This document shows, piece by piece, positions 25,912-35,162 of a stretch of 64,000 nucleotides of DNA (its first letter is position 1; every line of letters starts with the position of its first letter). The stretch spans positions 1,367,134-1,431,133 of the forward strand of contig NZ_SGWZ01000001.1 in assembly GCF_004216755.1 (NCBI RefSeq). The letters are read 5' to 3'. The notes under the pieces were generated by a model. The model saw nothing but the letters and a program-made list of their open reading frames with translations. It made no database searches and was not told where the DNA came from. The position numbers were made by a program, and so were the translations under genes. This stretch comes from Kerstersia gyiorum. GTDB lineage: Bacteria; Pseudomonadota; Gammaproteobacteria; Burkholderiales; Burkholderiaceae_B.

Positions 25912-27618
25912 TTACATATTGGGATAGTTGGGTCCGCCGCCGCCTTCCGGTGGCGTCCAGGTAATGTTCTGGGCAGGGTCCTTGATGTCACAGGTCTTGC
26001 AGTGCACGCAGTTCTGCGCGTTGATGACGAAACGCGGCGCGCCAGCCGGCATGGCTGGGTCCGTGGGGTTGCTGGTGGCAGGGGCGTCATCGACGATTTC
26101 GTAGACGCCCGCCGGACAGTAGAGCCGTGCAGGTTCGCCATAGCGCGGCAGATTGCTGCCTATCGGGATGGCGGGGTCGGCCAGCTTCAGGTGGATGGGC
26201 TGGTCTTCCGCATGGCTGGTGCTGGACAGGAAGACAGAGGAAAGCTTGTCGAAGGTCAGGATGCCGTCATATTTCGGATACACGATGGGCCGGACTGCGG
26301 CCAGCGGCTTCAGACAGGCGTGATCGGGCTTGCGGTGGGCCAGGGTGCCGAATGGGGATTTGCCGGTCCAGGTCTGTAACCACATGTCCAGGCCGCCCAG
26401 GCCGATCCCGGCCGGCGTGCCATAGCGTGACCACAGCGGCTTGACGTTGCGCACGGGCTTGAGGTCGCGGCCGATCGCAGAGTCGCGCCAGCCGTCGTCA
26501 TAGGCGTCAAGGATGTCATGTCCGCGCCCGGCGGCCAGGGCATCGAAGGCAGCGTCCGCCGCCTGCATGCCGGAATGCAGGGCGTTGTGGCTGCCTTTGA
26601 TGCGTGGCACGTTCATGAAACCGGCGGCACAGCCTGTCAGCGCGCCGCCGGGAAAGGCCAGCCTCGGCACGGACTGCCAGCCGCCTTCGGTCAGCGCCCG
26701 TGCGCCGTAGGCCAGGCGCCGCGCGCCCTCGAAGGTGCCACGGATCAGGGGATGCGTCTTGAAGCGCTGGAATTCGTCGTAAGGGGACAGCGTCGGATTC
26801 TGGTAGTCCAGGTGCAGGACGAAGCCGACGGTGACCAGATGGTCGTCGAAGTGATACAGGAAGGACCCCCCGCCGGTCTGCCGGTCCAGCGGCCAGCCGA
26901 ATGAGTGCTGGACCAGGCCAGGCTGGAACGCATCGGGCGTGACCTGCCACAGCTCCTTGATGCCTATGCCGAACTTCTGCGGTGAACGCCCGGACTCCAG
27001 GCCATATCGGGCGAGCAATTGCTTGCTCAGGCTGCCGCGCGCGCCTTCCGCGAAGAGCGTATAGCGGGCCCGCAGTTCCATGCCCGGCGCATGGTCGGCA
27101 CGAGGTTCGCCATCGCGGCCTATGCCCATGTCGCCGGTCGCGATGCCACAGACGGCGCCCTTGTCGTCGTACAGCACTTCGGTGGCGGCAAATCCAGGGT
27201 AGATTTCCACGCCCAGGGCCTCGGCGCGGCTGGCGAGGTAACGCGCCAGGCTGCCCAGCGAAGCTATGAAGTTGCCATGGTTGTTCATCAGCGGCGGCAT
27301 CATCCGGTTGGGCAGTCGCATGCCACCGGTACGCCACAGCAAGTAGAAGCGATCGTCGCTGACCTGCGTCTTGAGTGGCCGGTCTGCATCATCGCGCCAG
27401 TCGGGCAGCAATGCATCCAGCCCCGACGGGTCAATGACGGCGCCCGACAGGATATGCGCGCCGACTTCCGATCCTTTTTCCACGACCACGACGGAAATCT
27501 CGCGCCCTTCCGCCTGTGCCCGTTGCTTGAGCCGGATGGCTGCGGCCAGGCCGGCCGGACCCGCGCCGACGATGACCACATCGAAGTCCATGGATTCGCG
27601 CTGGGTATTGCTCGTCAC
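25912..27618 (-). CDS. Electron transfer flavoprotein-ubiquinone oxidoreductase
   Basis: A 568-residue inner-membrane-associated enzyme carrying FAD and one 4Fe-4S cluster. It moves electrons from ETF, reduced by acyl-CoA dehydrogenases, into ubiquinone. The FAD motif GAGPAGLAAAIRLKQRA is N-terminal; the cluster cysteines lie near the C-terminus in QNCVHCKTCDIKDP with a further Cys upstream (RLYCPAG). It is the promoter-proximal gene of the beta-oxidation cluster and divergent from the TetR gene. Full length for the family. Confidence 0.95.
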   Translation of the reverse strand: MTSNTQRESMDFDVVIVGAGPAGLAAAIRLKQRAQAEGREISVVVVEKGSEVGAHILSGAVIDPSGLDALLPDWRDDADRPLKTQVSDDRFYLLWRTGGMRLPNRMMPPLMNNHGNFIASLGSLARYLASRAEALGVEIYPGFAATEVLYDDKGAVCGIATGDMGIGRDGEPRADHAPGMELRARYTLFAEGARGSLSKQLLARYGLESGRSPQKFGIGIKELWQVTPDAFQPGLVQHSFGWPLDRQTGGGSFLYHFDDHLVTVGFVLHLDYQNPTLSPYDEFQRFKTHPLIRGTFEGARRLAYGARALTEGGWQSVPRLAFPGGALTGCAAGFMNVPRIKGSHNALHSGMQAADAAFDALAAGRGHDILDAYDDGWRDSAIGRDLKPVRNVKPLWSRYGTPAGIGLGGLDMWLQTWTGKSPFGTLAHRKPDHACLKPLAAVRPIVYPKYDGILTFDKLSSVFLSSTSHAEDQPIHLKLADPAIPIGSNLPRYGEPARLYCPAGVYEIVDDAPATSNPTDPAMPAGAPRFVINAQNCVHCKTCDIKDPAQNITWTPPEGGGGPNYPNM

Positions 27619-27899
27619 GGCATGTGTTCCTTGTGTAGGTTGAAAATGCGCGCCGCGCGGTGAGGGATCGAGACAGACAGGCCTGCCTGGACCAGGAAGC
27701 CGCTACTGGAAACCGATGGCCAAGAGCACGGCGTTCTATCTGCCAATGACTATATCAAACGATTGGTGTAATAACGAAGAAGGCGATTCTCCCAGCTTGA
27801 CGCGATGCCGTGAACACGCTATATCCGCACATTCCCCTGCGTGCCGCGTGCCGGTGCCGATGCACGGAAGGGGATTCAATCAATCGGGTCGGAGCAGAA

Positions 27900-28535
27900 A
27901 TGATGGGTAATGGAAGCGGGGCGGAAAAGCGGGCCAGTCGGGGAAAGTTCATCAGCGCATTACCCGTCGAAGGCATGAGCGAACGCCACCGTGAGGTGCT
28001 GGAGGCGGCTGCGGCCCTGTTCGCCGAACGTGGCTATGCGGCGACTTCGGTCAGGGACATCGGCGAGCGCGTGGGCTTGCTGGGCGGCTCCCTGTACCAC
28101 TACATCAAATCCAAGGAGGCCTTGTTCGTGAATATCCACGACATGGCGCTGCAGGTGGCTGAAGACCGCATCAACGCGGCAGTGGCGCCGCACGAGGACC
28201 CGTGGAGGCGCCTGGAGGCAGCCTGTATCGCCATGCTGGAGATACAACTGGACCCGGAATCGTTGACCATGCCGCTGATGAGCGACTTCAATTCCGTGCC
28301 CCCGGAGATCCGTGTCAGCCTGGTGTCCAAGCGGGACAAATTCGAAGATATTTTCCGCGGTCTGATTGCGGCGCTGCCGCTGGCTCCCGGCCTGAACCGC
28401 AATGTCTACCGCTTGCTGCTGCTGACCCTGCTCAATAATGTGAGCGGCTGGTACCGCCAGGGCCTGCTGTCACCGGCGGAGATCGGCCAGCAGATCATGC
28501 GTATTTTTCGGCACGACGGTAGCGCGGGGCAGTGA
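27900..28535 (+). CDS. TetR-family transcriptional regulator of beta-oxidation genes
   Basis: Encodes 211 residues from ATG 27900, with GGAG about nine bases upstream; an ATG one codon later and a longer frame from 27810 are alternatives. The TetR helix-turn-helix (about residues 27-70: VLEAAAALFAERGYAATSVR, then LLGGSLYHYIKSKEALF) is followed by a helical ligand domain. It is divergent from the ETF-QO/thiolase/dehydrogenase genes, so an acyl-CoA-responsive repressor (PsrA/FadR-type role) is the most likely function, by context only. No clear operator palindrome was found in the 281-bp gap. Confidence 0.87.
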   Translation: MMGNGSGAEKRASRGKFISALPVEGMSERHREVLEAAAALFAERGYAATSVRDIGERVGLLGGSLYHYIKSKEALFVNIHDMALQVAEDRINAAVAPHEDPWRRLEAACIAMLEIQLDPESLTMPLMSDFNSVPPEIRVSLVSKRDKFEDIFRGLIAALPLAPGLNRNVYRLLLLTLLNNVSGWYRQGLLSPAEIGQQIMRIFRHDGSAGQ

Positions 28536-28619
28536 ACGATGCCGTCCGTTTGCCTGTACTGGTGTGCATATGTTTCTGCTCAAAGTTTAATCACTGTTTT
28601 CAAGTAATTGATTTTTATT

Positions 28620-28687
28620 GGGGAAATCATGTGTTCCCCAAGCTATCCCAAAAGTTGTCCACATTTTTTCGGGATAAGAATGGACAA
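28620..28687. promoter_or_regulatory. Hairpin plus interleaved inverted repeats upstream of mscS
   Basis: A hairpin GGGGAA/TTCCCC (28620-28625 and 28634-28639) is followed by two interleaved complementary pairs: TATCCC (28644-28649) with GGGATA (28671-28676), and TTGTCCA (28655-28661) with TGGACAA (28681-28687). The A-B-A'-B' order is that of a pseudoknot if transcribed, or of two overlapping operators. The region is unusually AT-rich for this chromosome. Confidence 0.45.
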
Positions 28688-28781
28688 ATGACGGGTGGAC
28701 GTGCCGAAGGGGTGTGCTAGGCTGTCGGCAGTTCCGGCTGCCGTGGTGGCGGCGGAAGACAGGTATCACAGGAGTTTCTTC

Positions 28782-29621
28782 ATGTCCGACTCAGTCAGCA
28801 AGGCCATACTGGAATCCCAGGCATACGGTTTCGCCATTACGTTATTGATCGCCGCCGTCATTCTGATCGTCGGCTGGTGGGTATCCAAATGGGTGGGCAG
28901 CATGGTGCGCCGTGCCGCGACCAGTTCGCCGCGCATCGACGCCACCATCGTGCCCATCCTGAGCAGCACGGCCGTGTGGGCAATCCGTGTTTTCACGCTG
29001 GTGGCGGTCCTGGCCCGCTTTGGTGTGCAGACGGCCAGCATCATCGCCGTCCTGGGCGCCGCCGGCCTGGCGATCGGCCTGGCGTTGCAGAACACCTTGC
29101 AGAACATTGCCGCTGGCGTCATGCTGCTGGCGCTGCGGCCCATGCGTGCCGGTGAGTACGTGTCCGTCGGCGGTGTCAATGAAGGCACGGTCGAGGAAAT
29201 CGGCCTGTTCATGACGCGCCTGACGCAATTCGATGGCATTGCGATCTCGCTGCCTAACAGCACGGTATGGGGCGCGAACCTGATCAATTACAGCCGCAAC
29301 CCGACCCGCCGCCTGGATCTCGAAGCCCAGGTGCGCTATGACGACGATCTGGACGCGGCGGTAGAGAGCCTGAAGGCGCTGATCAACGACCATCCGCTGG
29401 TATCCAAGGAGCCGGCACCCATGGTGATGGTGATGGGCTACCGTGACAACGGCGTCAGCATCAATGTGCGGGTCTGGACGGACAACAGCAAATACTGGGA
29501 ATTGCGCTGGGACCTGCTCTACAAAATTCGCAAGACGCTGGTGGGTGCCGGCATGGGCGCTGCGGTGCCCGTGCGCGAATTGCAGGGCCCGGTTGTTGCC
29601 AAGGAGCGCCAGCAGGGCTGA
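28782..29621 (+). CDS. Small-conductance mechanosensitive channel (MscS family)
   Basis: Encodes 279 residues. Three membrane segments occupy the first about 120 residues; the pore-lining third helix GAAGLAIGLALQNTLQNIAAG has the Gly/Ala packing pattern of MscS. The beta domain (RAGEYVSVGGVNEGTVEEIGLF) and the alpha/beta vestibule follow. It opens under membrane tension to release solutes in hypo-osmotic shock. ATG 28782 has GGAG upstream. Length matches E. coli MscS (286). Confidence 0.94.
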   Translation: MSDSVSKAILESQAYGFAITLLIAAVILIVGWWVSKWVGSMVRRAATSSPRIDATIVPILSSTAVWAIRVFTLVAVLARFGVQTASIIAVLGAAGLAIGLALQNTLQNIAAGVMLLALRPMRAGEYVSVGGVNEGTVEEIGLFMTRLTQFDGIAISLPNSTVWGANLINYSRNPTRRLDLEAQVRYDDDLDAAVESLKALINDHPLVSKEPAPMVMVMGYRDNGVSINVRVWTDNSKYWELRWDLLYKIRKTLVGAGMGAAVPVRELQGPVVAKERQQG

Positions 29622-29632
29622 GGCAGCCAGCC

Positions 29633-29662
29633 TGAACCGGCTCGGCGTGCCGGGCCGGTTCA
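29633..29662. terminator. Bidirectional hairpin between mscS and trmJ
   Basis: Perfect 9-bp arms TGAACCGGC (29633-29641) and GCCGGTTCA (29654-29662) lie between convergent genes and include the trmJ stop codon. Confidence 0.6.
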
Positions 29663-30439
29663 GTCCTGCTTGCGGTAGTTTTGCGGCGCCAGCATGGCGG
29701 TACAGACACCGCGCATCATATCGACCTCATCACGGGTCAGGGCGCTGCGGCCGAACAGATGCTGCATGCGCGGCACCAGTTTCTTGGGATGTTCCGGGTC
29801 GAGAAAGCCGACGGCCACCAGCGCTTCGCGCCAGTGTTCGAGGAAAGCCTGAACCTGGCCGTTGCTGGCCAGGGCCGTGCCGGGGTCCACGCTCTGGATG
29901 GGCGTTTGTGGTAGCGCCCGTCCTTCGGCGCCCAGCGCGTAACGCATTTCCCACGCGGCCAGTTGCAGCGCCTGCGCCACATTCAGCGAACTGTATTCCG
30001 GGTTGGCGGGAATGTGGCAAATGCGCTGGCAGAGGGCAATATGCGCATTCGTCAGGCCGCTGCGCTCCGTTCCCAATACAATGGCGACGCTGGCGTCATC
30101 CTGAGAGGCCAGCAATTCGCGGCTTTCTGCGGCGGCTTCGCGGATGTCACAGACCGGCGGGCCGATGTCGCGCGGCCTGGCGGTCAGGGCATATGCCCGG
30201 GTTACCGGCGCGAGCGCTTCTTCAAGAGATGCTGTTATCAGCGCGCCAGACAGGATATCATCGGCGCCACTGGCCATGGCAATGGCATCGGGATGCAGGG
30301 TGATATCGTCCAGTTTGGGCGTGACCAGCACCAGCGATGAGAACCCCATGGTCTTGATGGCCCGGGCGGCTGCTCCCACATTGCCAGGGTGGCTGGGGGA
30401 GGTCATGATGAAGCGTACACGCGAAAAAACAGGCGTCAT
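29660..30439 (-). CDS. trmJ: tRNA (cytidine/uridine-2'-O-)-methyltransferase
   Basis: A 259-residue SPOUT (TrmH-class) RNA methyltransferase that 2'-O-methylates position 32 of several tRNAs using S-adenosylmethionine. The first motif is FIMTSPSHPGNVGAAARAIK, the mid motif IVLGTERSGLTN and the knot end IPANPEYSSLNVAQALQL. The C-terminal about 90 residues are the TrmJ extension. It is divergent from suhB, the usual Burkholderiales arrangement. Confidence 0.94.
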   Translation of the reverse strand: MTPVFSRVRFIMTSPSHPGNVGAAARAIKTMGFSSLVLVTPKLDDITLHPDAIAMASGADDILSGALITASLEEALAPVTRAYALTARPRDIGPPVCDIREAAAESRELLASQDDASVAIVLGTERSGLTNAHIALCQRICHIPANPEYSSLNVAQALQLAAWEMRYALGAEGRALPQTPIQSVDPGTALASNGQVQAFLEHWREALVAVGFLDPEHPKKLVPRMQHLFGRSALTRDEVDMMRGVCTAMLAPQNYRKQD

Positions 30440-30480
30440 TTAAAATACCGGTCTGGGCCTACTGCCAGTTACTTTTATAT

Positions 30481-30509
30481 AGGCCCTGGATGGGAGTCAT
30501 CCAGGGCCT
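30481..30509 (+). promoter_or_regulatory. Perfect hairpin in the suhB leader
   Basis: AGGCCCTGGATG (30481-30492), loop GGAGT, CATCCAGGGCCT (30498-30509) is a perfect 12-bp stem ending 24 bp before the suhB start codon. It has no T-tract, so it is more likely an operator or RNA structure than a terminator. Confidence 0.55.
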
Positions 30510-30533
30510 GCGAACGGATCAATACGGAATTCT

Positions 30534-31319
30534 ATGCATCCCATGCTCAACACCGCCGTGAAGGCGGCGCGCCGTGCCGGCGCGATCATCAACCGCGCCA
30601 GCCTGGACCTCGACAAGATTCAGGTCGGCCGCAAGGGGCCCAACGATTATGTCACGGAAATCGACCGGGCCGCAGAGCAGGCCATCATCGAAATCCTGAG
30701 CACCGCCTATCCCGACCACGCTTTCCTGGCGGAAGAGTCGGGCGACGTTCCGCCTGCCGACGGTTCGACCGAATCCGAGTATCGCTGGATCATCGACCCG
30801 CTGGATGGCACGACGAACTTCATTCACGGCTATCCGTCCTTTGCCGTGTCCATCGCCCTGCAGCATCGCAGCGTGACCACCCAGGCGGTGATCTACGATC
30901 CCTCCAGCAATGAGCTGTTCACGGCCAGCCGTGGCGGCGGCGCATTCCTGAATGACCGCCGTGTGCGCGTGGGCAGCCGCGCGCGCTATCACGACGCCCT
31001 GCTGGGCGTGCGCTGGCCCAGCGGTGCCGGTCCGGTCGGCGTGCCGCGCTACCGCGAATTGATGGAACAGTGCTCGGGCGTGCGCCGCAGCGGTTCGGTG
31101 GTGCTGGATATGGCCTATGTGGCCGTCGGTCGCCTCGATGGTTTCTGCGGCATGGACCTCAAGCCCTGGGATCTGGCGGCCGCGGGCCTGCTGGTGCTGG
31201 AAGCCGGTGGCCTGGTGGGCGATTTCGAAGGCGAGCAGACCTGGTTCGAAACCGGCAATGTGCTGGCCGGCTCGCCCAAGATCTTCACGCAGATGCTGGG
31301 GCACCTGCAACTGGATTGA
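30534..31319 (+). CDS. suhB: Inositol-1-monophosphatase family protein SuhB
   Basis: A 261-residue Mg-dependent phosphatase. Metal-site motifs are DYVTEID, FLAEESGD, WIIDPLDGTTNFIHG and the C-terminal LKPWDLAAAGLLV. In E. coli SuhB also joins the rRNA transcription antitermination complex, and the same dual role is possible here. The start at 30534 fits the family N-terminus MHPMLNTAVKAARRAG. It is divergent from trmJ and followed by a strong terminator. Confidence 0.94.
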   Translation: MHPMLNTAVKAARRAGAIINRASLDLDKIQVGRKGPNDYVTEIDRAAEQAIIEILSTAYPDHAFLAEESGDVPPADGSTESEYRWIIDPLDGTTNFIHGYPSFAVSIALQHRSVTTQAVIYDPSSNELFTASRGGGAFLNDRRVRVGSRARYHDALLGVRWPSGAGPVGVPRYRELMEQCSGVRRSGSVVLDMAYVAVGRLDGFCGMDLKPWDLAAAGLLVLEAGGLVGDFEGEQTWFETGNVLAGSPKIFTQMLGHLQLD

Positions 31320-31362
31320 TGGTTGGCAGCCTGCCGTATGGCGGCAGGAACCATGCATCGGC

Positions 31363-31399
31363 AACAGGCGCGAACCGCAAGGTCCGCGCCTGTTTTTTT
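31363..31399 (+). terminator. Terminator after suhB
   Basis: AACAGGCGCG (31363-31372) pairs with CGCGCCTGTT (31385-31394) and is followed by a T run to 31399. Confidence 0.9.
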
Positions 31400-31591
31400 A
31401 TGGTTTCCACGCTGCGCCAGACGAAGACGGGCCAGGATGGTGGCCGAGCCGGCCAGGCCGCAGGAATCGTGCGCGGGGGGGCCCCGGCTTCGTATTGCCG
31501 GATGGATGCGTAGACTTTTTTATCCTGTTGCGCCGCGTGTGACACAGAATCCTAGTACGATTAGAGGCTTCTAGAACAACGGGAGTCTTAC

Positions 31592-33172
31592 ATGGAGTGG
31601 CTGCTGGACCCTTCAGCATGGGTCGGCTTGCTGACATTGGTCGTGCTCGAGCTGGTGCTTGGCATCGACAACTTGGTATTCATTGCTATCCTGGCAGAGA
31701 AACTGCCGCCTTCGCAGCGGGATCGTGCCCGTATCATCGGCCTGTCACTGGCGCTCATTATGCGTCTGGCGCTGTTGACGGCGATTTCCTGGATAGCGAC
31801 CCTGACTTCCCCGTTGTTTTCCATCGGGGCGCTGAGCTTTTCCGGCCGCGACCTGATATTGATGGCTGGTGGCTTCTTCCTGCTCTTCAAGGGCACGATG
31901 GAGTTGCACGAGCGTATCGAAGGCAAGACACATCACGTCCGCGGTCCGCGCGTTTATGCCGGCTTCTGGGTCATTGTGACGCAGATCGTGGTGCTGGACG
32001 CCGTATTCTCGCTGGATGCCGTCATTACCGCCGTCGGTATGGCAGAACACCTGTCGGTCATGATGATGGCTGTGGTTATCGCCATTGGCGTGATGCTGAT
32101 CGCCTCCAAGCCGCTGACGATCTTCATCAACCGCCACCCTACCGTGGTTGTCCTGTGTCTGGGCTTCCTGCTGATGATCGGTTTTTCGCTGGTGGCGGAA
32201 GCCTTTGGCTTCAAGGTGCCCAAGGGCTACCTGTACGCGGCCATCGGTTTCTCGATCATGATCGAGGTGCTCAATCAGTTGGCACGTCGCAGCCTGGTGC
32301 GCACAGTGGCGGCGCGACCCATGCGTGAACGCACGGCCGAAGCTGTGTTGCGCATGCTGGGCAAGCGCCTGCCGGATGAAATCGAAACCGACAAGCCGGC
32401 GCCGGAAGAACCTGCCGTCGCCTTCGGCGTCGAAGAGCGCAACATGGTCAGCGGCGTCCTGACGCTGGCCGAGCGTTCCATCCAGTCCATCATGACGCCC
32501 CGCACGGATATCAGCTGGGTCAACCTGAAGGACAGCCCCGAGGAAATCCGTGAACAGCTGAGCGCGTCGCCGCACAGCTTCTTCCCGGTGTGCGATGGGG
32601 CGCTCGATGAGGTCGTGGGAGTAGGCCGGGTCAAGGACATGATCGCCGACATCATCACGGAAGGCGCCATCCGCCGCGACCGCCTGCGGGAGCCATTGAT
32701 CGTGCACGAGTCCATCGGCATCCTGCGTCTGATCGAAACACTCAAGCGTTCGCGGGGCCAACTGGTACTGGTGACCGACGAGTTCGGTGCGATCGACGGC
32801 CTGGTGACGCCCATCGACATTTTCGAAGCCATTGCGGGTGAGTTTCCCGACGAAGATGAAACACCGGATGTCATCCCCGACGGTGACAACCGCTGGCGCG
32901 TCAATGGAGCTGCCGATCTGCACTACCTGGAGCAGGTCCTGGAAGTCGATGGCCTGGTGGACGAGGCCGACGACTACACCACGCTGGCAGGCTATCTGCT
33001 GGCACGCTTCGGCAGCCTGCCGCAGGTGGATGACGTGTGCGAATACGTCCAGGACCATGTGCGCGTGCGCTTCAAGGTGCTGGCGCTGGAAGGCCGGCGC
33101 ATCGCCGACGTACTGGTTGAACGCTCCATCCTGGAGCCGGAAATGCCGGAAAGCGGCTCTCAGCCAGCCTGA
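31592..33172 (+). CDS. TerC-type membrane protein with CBS pair and CorC/HlyC domain
   Basis: A 526-residue inner-membrane protein like E. coli YoaE/YegH. TerC domain (about residues 1-240, seven or so membrane segments) has ELVLGIDNLVFIAILAEKLP and VVLDAVFSLDAVITAVGMAE, with acidic residues thought to handle metal ions. Two CBS motifs (about 295-415, including IMTPRTDISWV) and a transporter-associated CorC_HlyC domain (about 430-510) follow. A role in metal (Mn/Mg) export or envelope metal supply is inferred from the family. GGGAG precedes the ATG. Confidence 0.9.
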   Translation: MEWLLDPSAWVGLLTLVVLELVLGIDNLVFIAILAEKLPPSQRDRARIIGLSLALIMRLALLTAISWIATLTSPLFSIGALSFSGRDLILMAGGFFLLFKGTMELHERIEGKTHHVRGPRVYAGFWVIVTQIVVLDAVFSLDAVITAVGMAEHLSVMMMAVVIAIGVMLIASKPLTIFINRHPTVVVLCLGFLLMIGFSLVAEAFGFKVPKGYLYAAIGFSIMIEVLNQLARRSLVRTVAARPMRERTAEAVLRMLGKRLPDEIETDKPAPEEPAVAFGVEERNMVSGVLTLAERSIQSIMTPRTDISWVNLKDSPEEIREQLSASPHSFFPVCDGALDEVVGVGRVKDMIADIITEGAIRRDRLREPLIVHESIGILRLIETLKRSRGQLVLVTDEFGAIDGLVTPIDIFEAIAGEFPDEDETPDVIPDGDNRWRVNGAADLHYLEQVLEVDGLVDEADDYTTLAGYLLARFGSLPQVDDVCEYVQDHVRVRFKVLALEGRRIADVLVERSILEPEMPESGSQPA

Positions 33173-33182
33173 ACCCCGGCAG

Positions 33183-33209
33183 GCGTGGCCGGCTTGCCGG
33201 CCACGCTTT
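33183..33209 (+). terminator. Terminator after the TerC-family gene
   Basis: Perfect 11-bp arms GCGTGGCCGGC (33183-33193) and GCCGGCCACGC (33196-33206) are followed by TTT. Confidence 0.65.
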
Positions 33210-33352
33210 CAAGAAGAGGTCAGGCAAGCCGGGTATGATGCGGCGTTTCGGACCGATTCCGGTGTACAGCACAGCTGGGCGGATAGCGGATATAAAACAC
33301 GGCAGCGGCTTTCAGCCGTTGCCGATTTCTTAAATGACTATCGGAAACATTC

Positions 33353-34204
33353 ATGGACGCAGGACTTCTACATCTGGTCAAGGCATTTTTTCTAGGCATT
33401 ATCGAAGGCCTGACGGAGTTCATTCCGGTGTCCAGCACGGGGCATTTGATCCTCATCGGTGACTGGATCAGCTTCCAGAGCAGTGACGGCAAGGTGTTTG
33501 AAGTGGTGATCCAGCTGGGCGCCATCCTGGCTGTCATGTGGATTTTCCGTGCCCGCCTGGGCCAGTTGATCGGCGGCACCTTGCGCGGTGAACGCCAGGA
33601 AGTGCTGTTCGCGCGCAACCTGATCGTGGCATTCCTGCCGGCCGGCATCGTCGGCGCGATTTTCATCAGCCAGATCAAGGCGATCTTCTATCACCCCGGG
33701 GTCGTGGCGACCACACTGATCATCGGCGGTCTCATCATGCTGTACGTGGAGCGCAATGCGCACAACGCCAAGGAGCCCAAGCAGACGGCGGCCGATGTCC
33801 GTGCCACGTCGCATACGCTGGAGCAGATCTCCTGGAAGCAGGCCCTGGGCGTGGGTGTGGCGCAGTGCGTGGCCATGATTCCGGGCACTTCGCGCTCTGG
33901 CTCCACCATCGTCGGCGGCATGATCGCAGGCATCCAGCGCAAGACGGCAACGGAGTTCTCGTTCTTCCTGGCCATGCCCACCATGCTGGGCGCGGCAGTT
34001 TACGACATGTACCGCAACTATCACCTGCTGACGCAACATGACCTGTCGGCCATTGCAGTGGGCTTCGTGGCGGCATTCCTGAGCGCCATCCTGGTCGTGC
34101 GTGCAGTGTTGCGCTTCGTCGCCAATCACACCTATCGCGGCTTTGCCTGGTACCGCATCGCGCTGGGCCTGGTGGTGGCCGTCGTCCTGTTCGCCAAGGC
34201 CTGA
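33353..34204 (+). CDS. uppP: Undecaprenyl-diphosphatase
   Basis: A 283-residue inner-membrane enzyme (BacA/UppP) that dephosphorylates undecaprenyl pyrophosphate and recycles the lipid carrier for peptidoglycan and other wall polymers. The two active-site motifs are visible: EGLTEFIPVSSTGHLILIG and PGTSRSGSTIVGGM. About eight membrane segments, normal length. It is a single gene with its own terminator. Confidence 0.96.
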   Translation: MDAGLLHLVKAFFLGIIEGLTEFIPVSSTGHLILIGDWISFQSSDGKVFEVVIQLGAILAVMWIFRARLGQLIGGTLRGERQEVLFARNLIVAFLPAGIVGAIFISQIKAIFYHPGVVATTLIIGGLIMLYVERNAHNAKEPKQTAADVRATSHTLEQISWKQALGVGVAQCVAMIPGTSRSGSTIVGGMIAGIQRKTATEFSFFLAMPTMLGAAVYDMYRNYHLLTQHDLSAIAVGFVAAFLSAILVVRAVLRFVANHTYRGFAWYRIALGLVVAVVLFAKA

Positions 34205-34255
34205 GCGGGGGGCATCCAGCAGGCGGCGCCGCCGCCAGGGCTGCCCGGCAAAAAG

Positions 34256-34303
34256 AAACCGCCTGCCATTCCTGGATGAAACCAGGGTGGCAGGCGGTTT
34301 TTT
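34256..34303 (+). terminator. Terminator after uppP
   Basis: AAACCGCCTGCCA (34256-34268) pairs with TGGCAGGCGGTTT (from 34288) and the T-tract runs to 34303. The A-tract on the other arm would also serve lpxH on the minus strand. Confidence 0.9.
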
Positions 34304-34358
34304 CGTCTGCAAGCGGGCCATTGCCGGGCAGGCCGCCAGGCTGGCGGCCGTGCCTGGC

Positions 34359-35162
34359 TCAGGAACGGTGTTCCGTTGCCTCGTTGTCGGCTTCTTCCAG
34401 GTCGTAGGCGGTCAGGCCATCCAGGTCCAGCGCGAACCAGCCGCCGCGCCAGGGCTGCTCATCACAGCTCCAGTCGGGCAGCACCCAGCGTTCGCAGGCC
34501 CGGCCATCGACCTGCAGCACGTGGCGTGCGGGGCGATGGGTGTGGCCGTGAATCATCAGGGAGACACCGGTGTCGCGGAAGGCGGCGTCAATGGCTTGCG
34601 CATTCACGTCCATGATTTCCTGCGACTTTTGCTGGTTGGCCTGCATGCTGTCGCTGCGGGCCTGCTGCGCCATCTTGAGGCGTTCCGGAATGGGCATGGC
34701 AAGGAACTGCGCCTGCCATTGCGGATCGCGTACCATGGCGCGGAATTGCTGGTAGGCCTGGTCGTCGGTGCAGTATTCGTCACCATGCGACAGCAGCACG
34801 GTGCGATAGTCCGTTTCCAGCAGCACTGCGTCGGGCAGCAACTGCGCGCCCAACTGGCCGGCCAGCGTTTCCCCCATCAGGAAGTCGCGGTTGCCCCGGC
34901 CGATCCACAGGGGGATCTGGCTGGCCGTGGCGCGCATGGCCTCCAGTACTGCCGCCAGCCAGGGCGGCGCGATGGCGACCGTATCGTCGCCGATCCAGAA
35001 ATCGAAGATGTCGCCCGGCAGCAGCAGGGCGTCGGCTTCCTCGGCAGCGGCTTCCAGGAAGCCGATGAAGGCTTCATTGGTAGCCGGAGTGGCTTGCGCC
35101 AGATGCAGGTCGGCGGCGAACCACAGCGTGCCGGGCAGCGTCAGGCGCGGCAACTTACTCAA
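34359..35162 (-). CDS. lpxH: UDP-2,3-diacylglucosamine diphosphatase
   Basis: A 267-residue calcineurin-like metallophosphoesterase that makes lipid X in lipid A biosynthesis at the inner membrane. Metal-site motifs in order: AADLHL, GDIFDFWIG, GRGNRDFL, LSHGDEYCTDD and IHGHTHRPA. No ATG lies near the domain start; a TTG at 35162 that overlaps the end of the upstream ppi gene is the best start, with TTG 35153 as an alternative. It is the last gene of the TPR-ppi-lpxH operon. Confidence 0.92.
   Translation of the reverse strand: MSKLPRLTLPGTLWFAADLHLAQATPATNEAFIGFLEAAAEEADALLLPGDIFDFWIGDDTVAIAPPWLAAVLEAMRATASQIPLWIGRGNRDFLMGETLAGQLGAQLLPDAVLLETDYRTVLLSHGDEYCTDDQAYQQFRAMVRDPQWQAQFLAMPIPERLKMAQQARSDSMQANQQKSQEIMDVNAQAIDAAFRDTGVSLMIHGHTHRPARHVLQVDGRACERWVLPDWSCDEQPWRGGWFALDLDGLTAYDLEEADNEATEHRS

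Noticed and set aside
28651..28690. DnaA boxes / chromosomal origin
   Set aside because: TTGTCCACA resembles one box, but there is no cluster and neither dnaA nor dnaN is nearby; the inverted repeats explain the sequence better.
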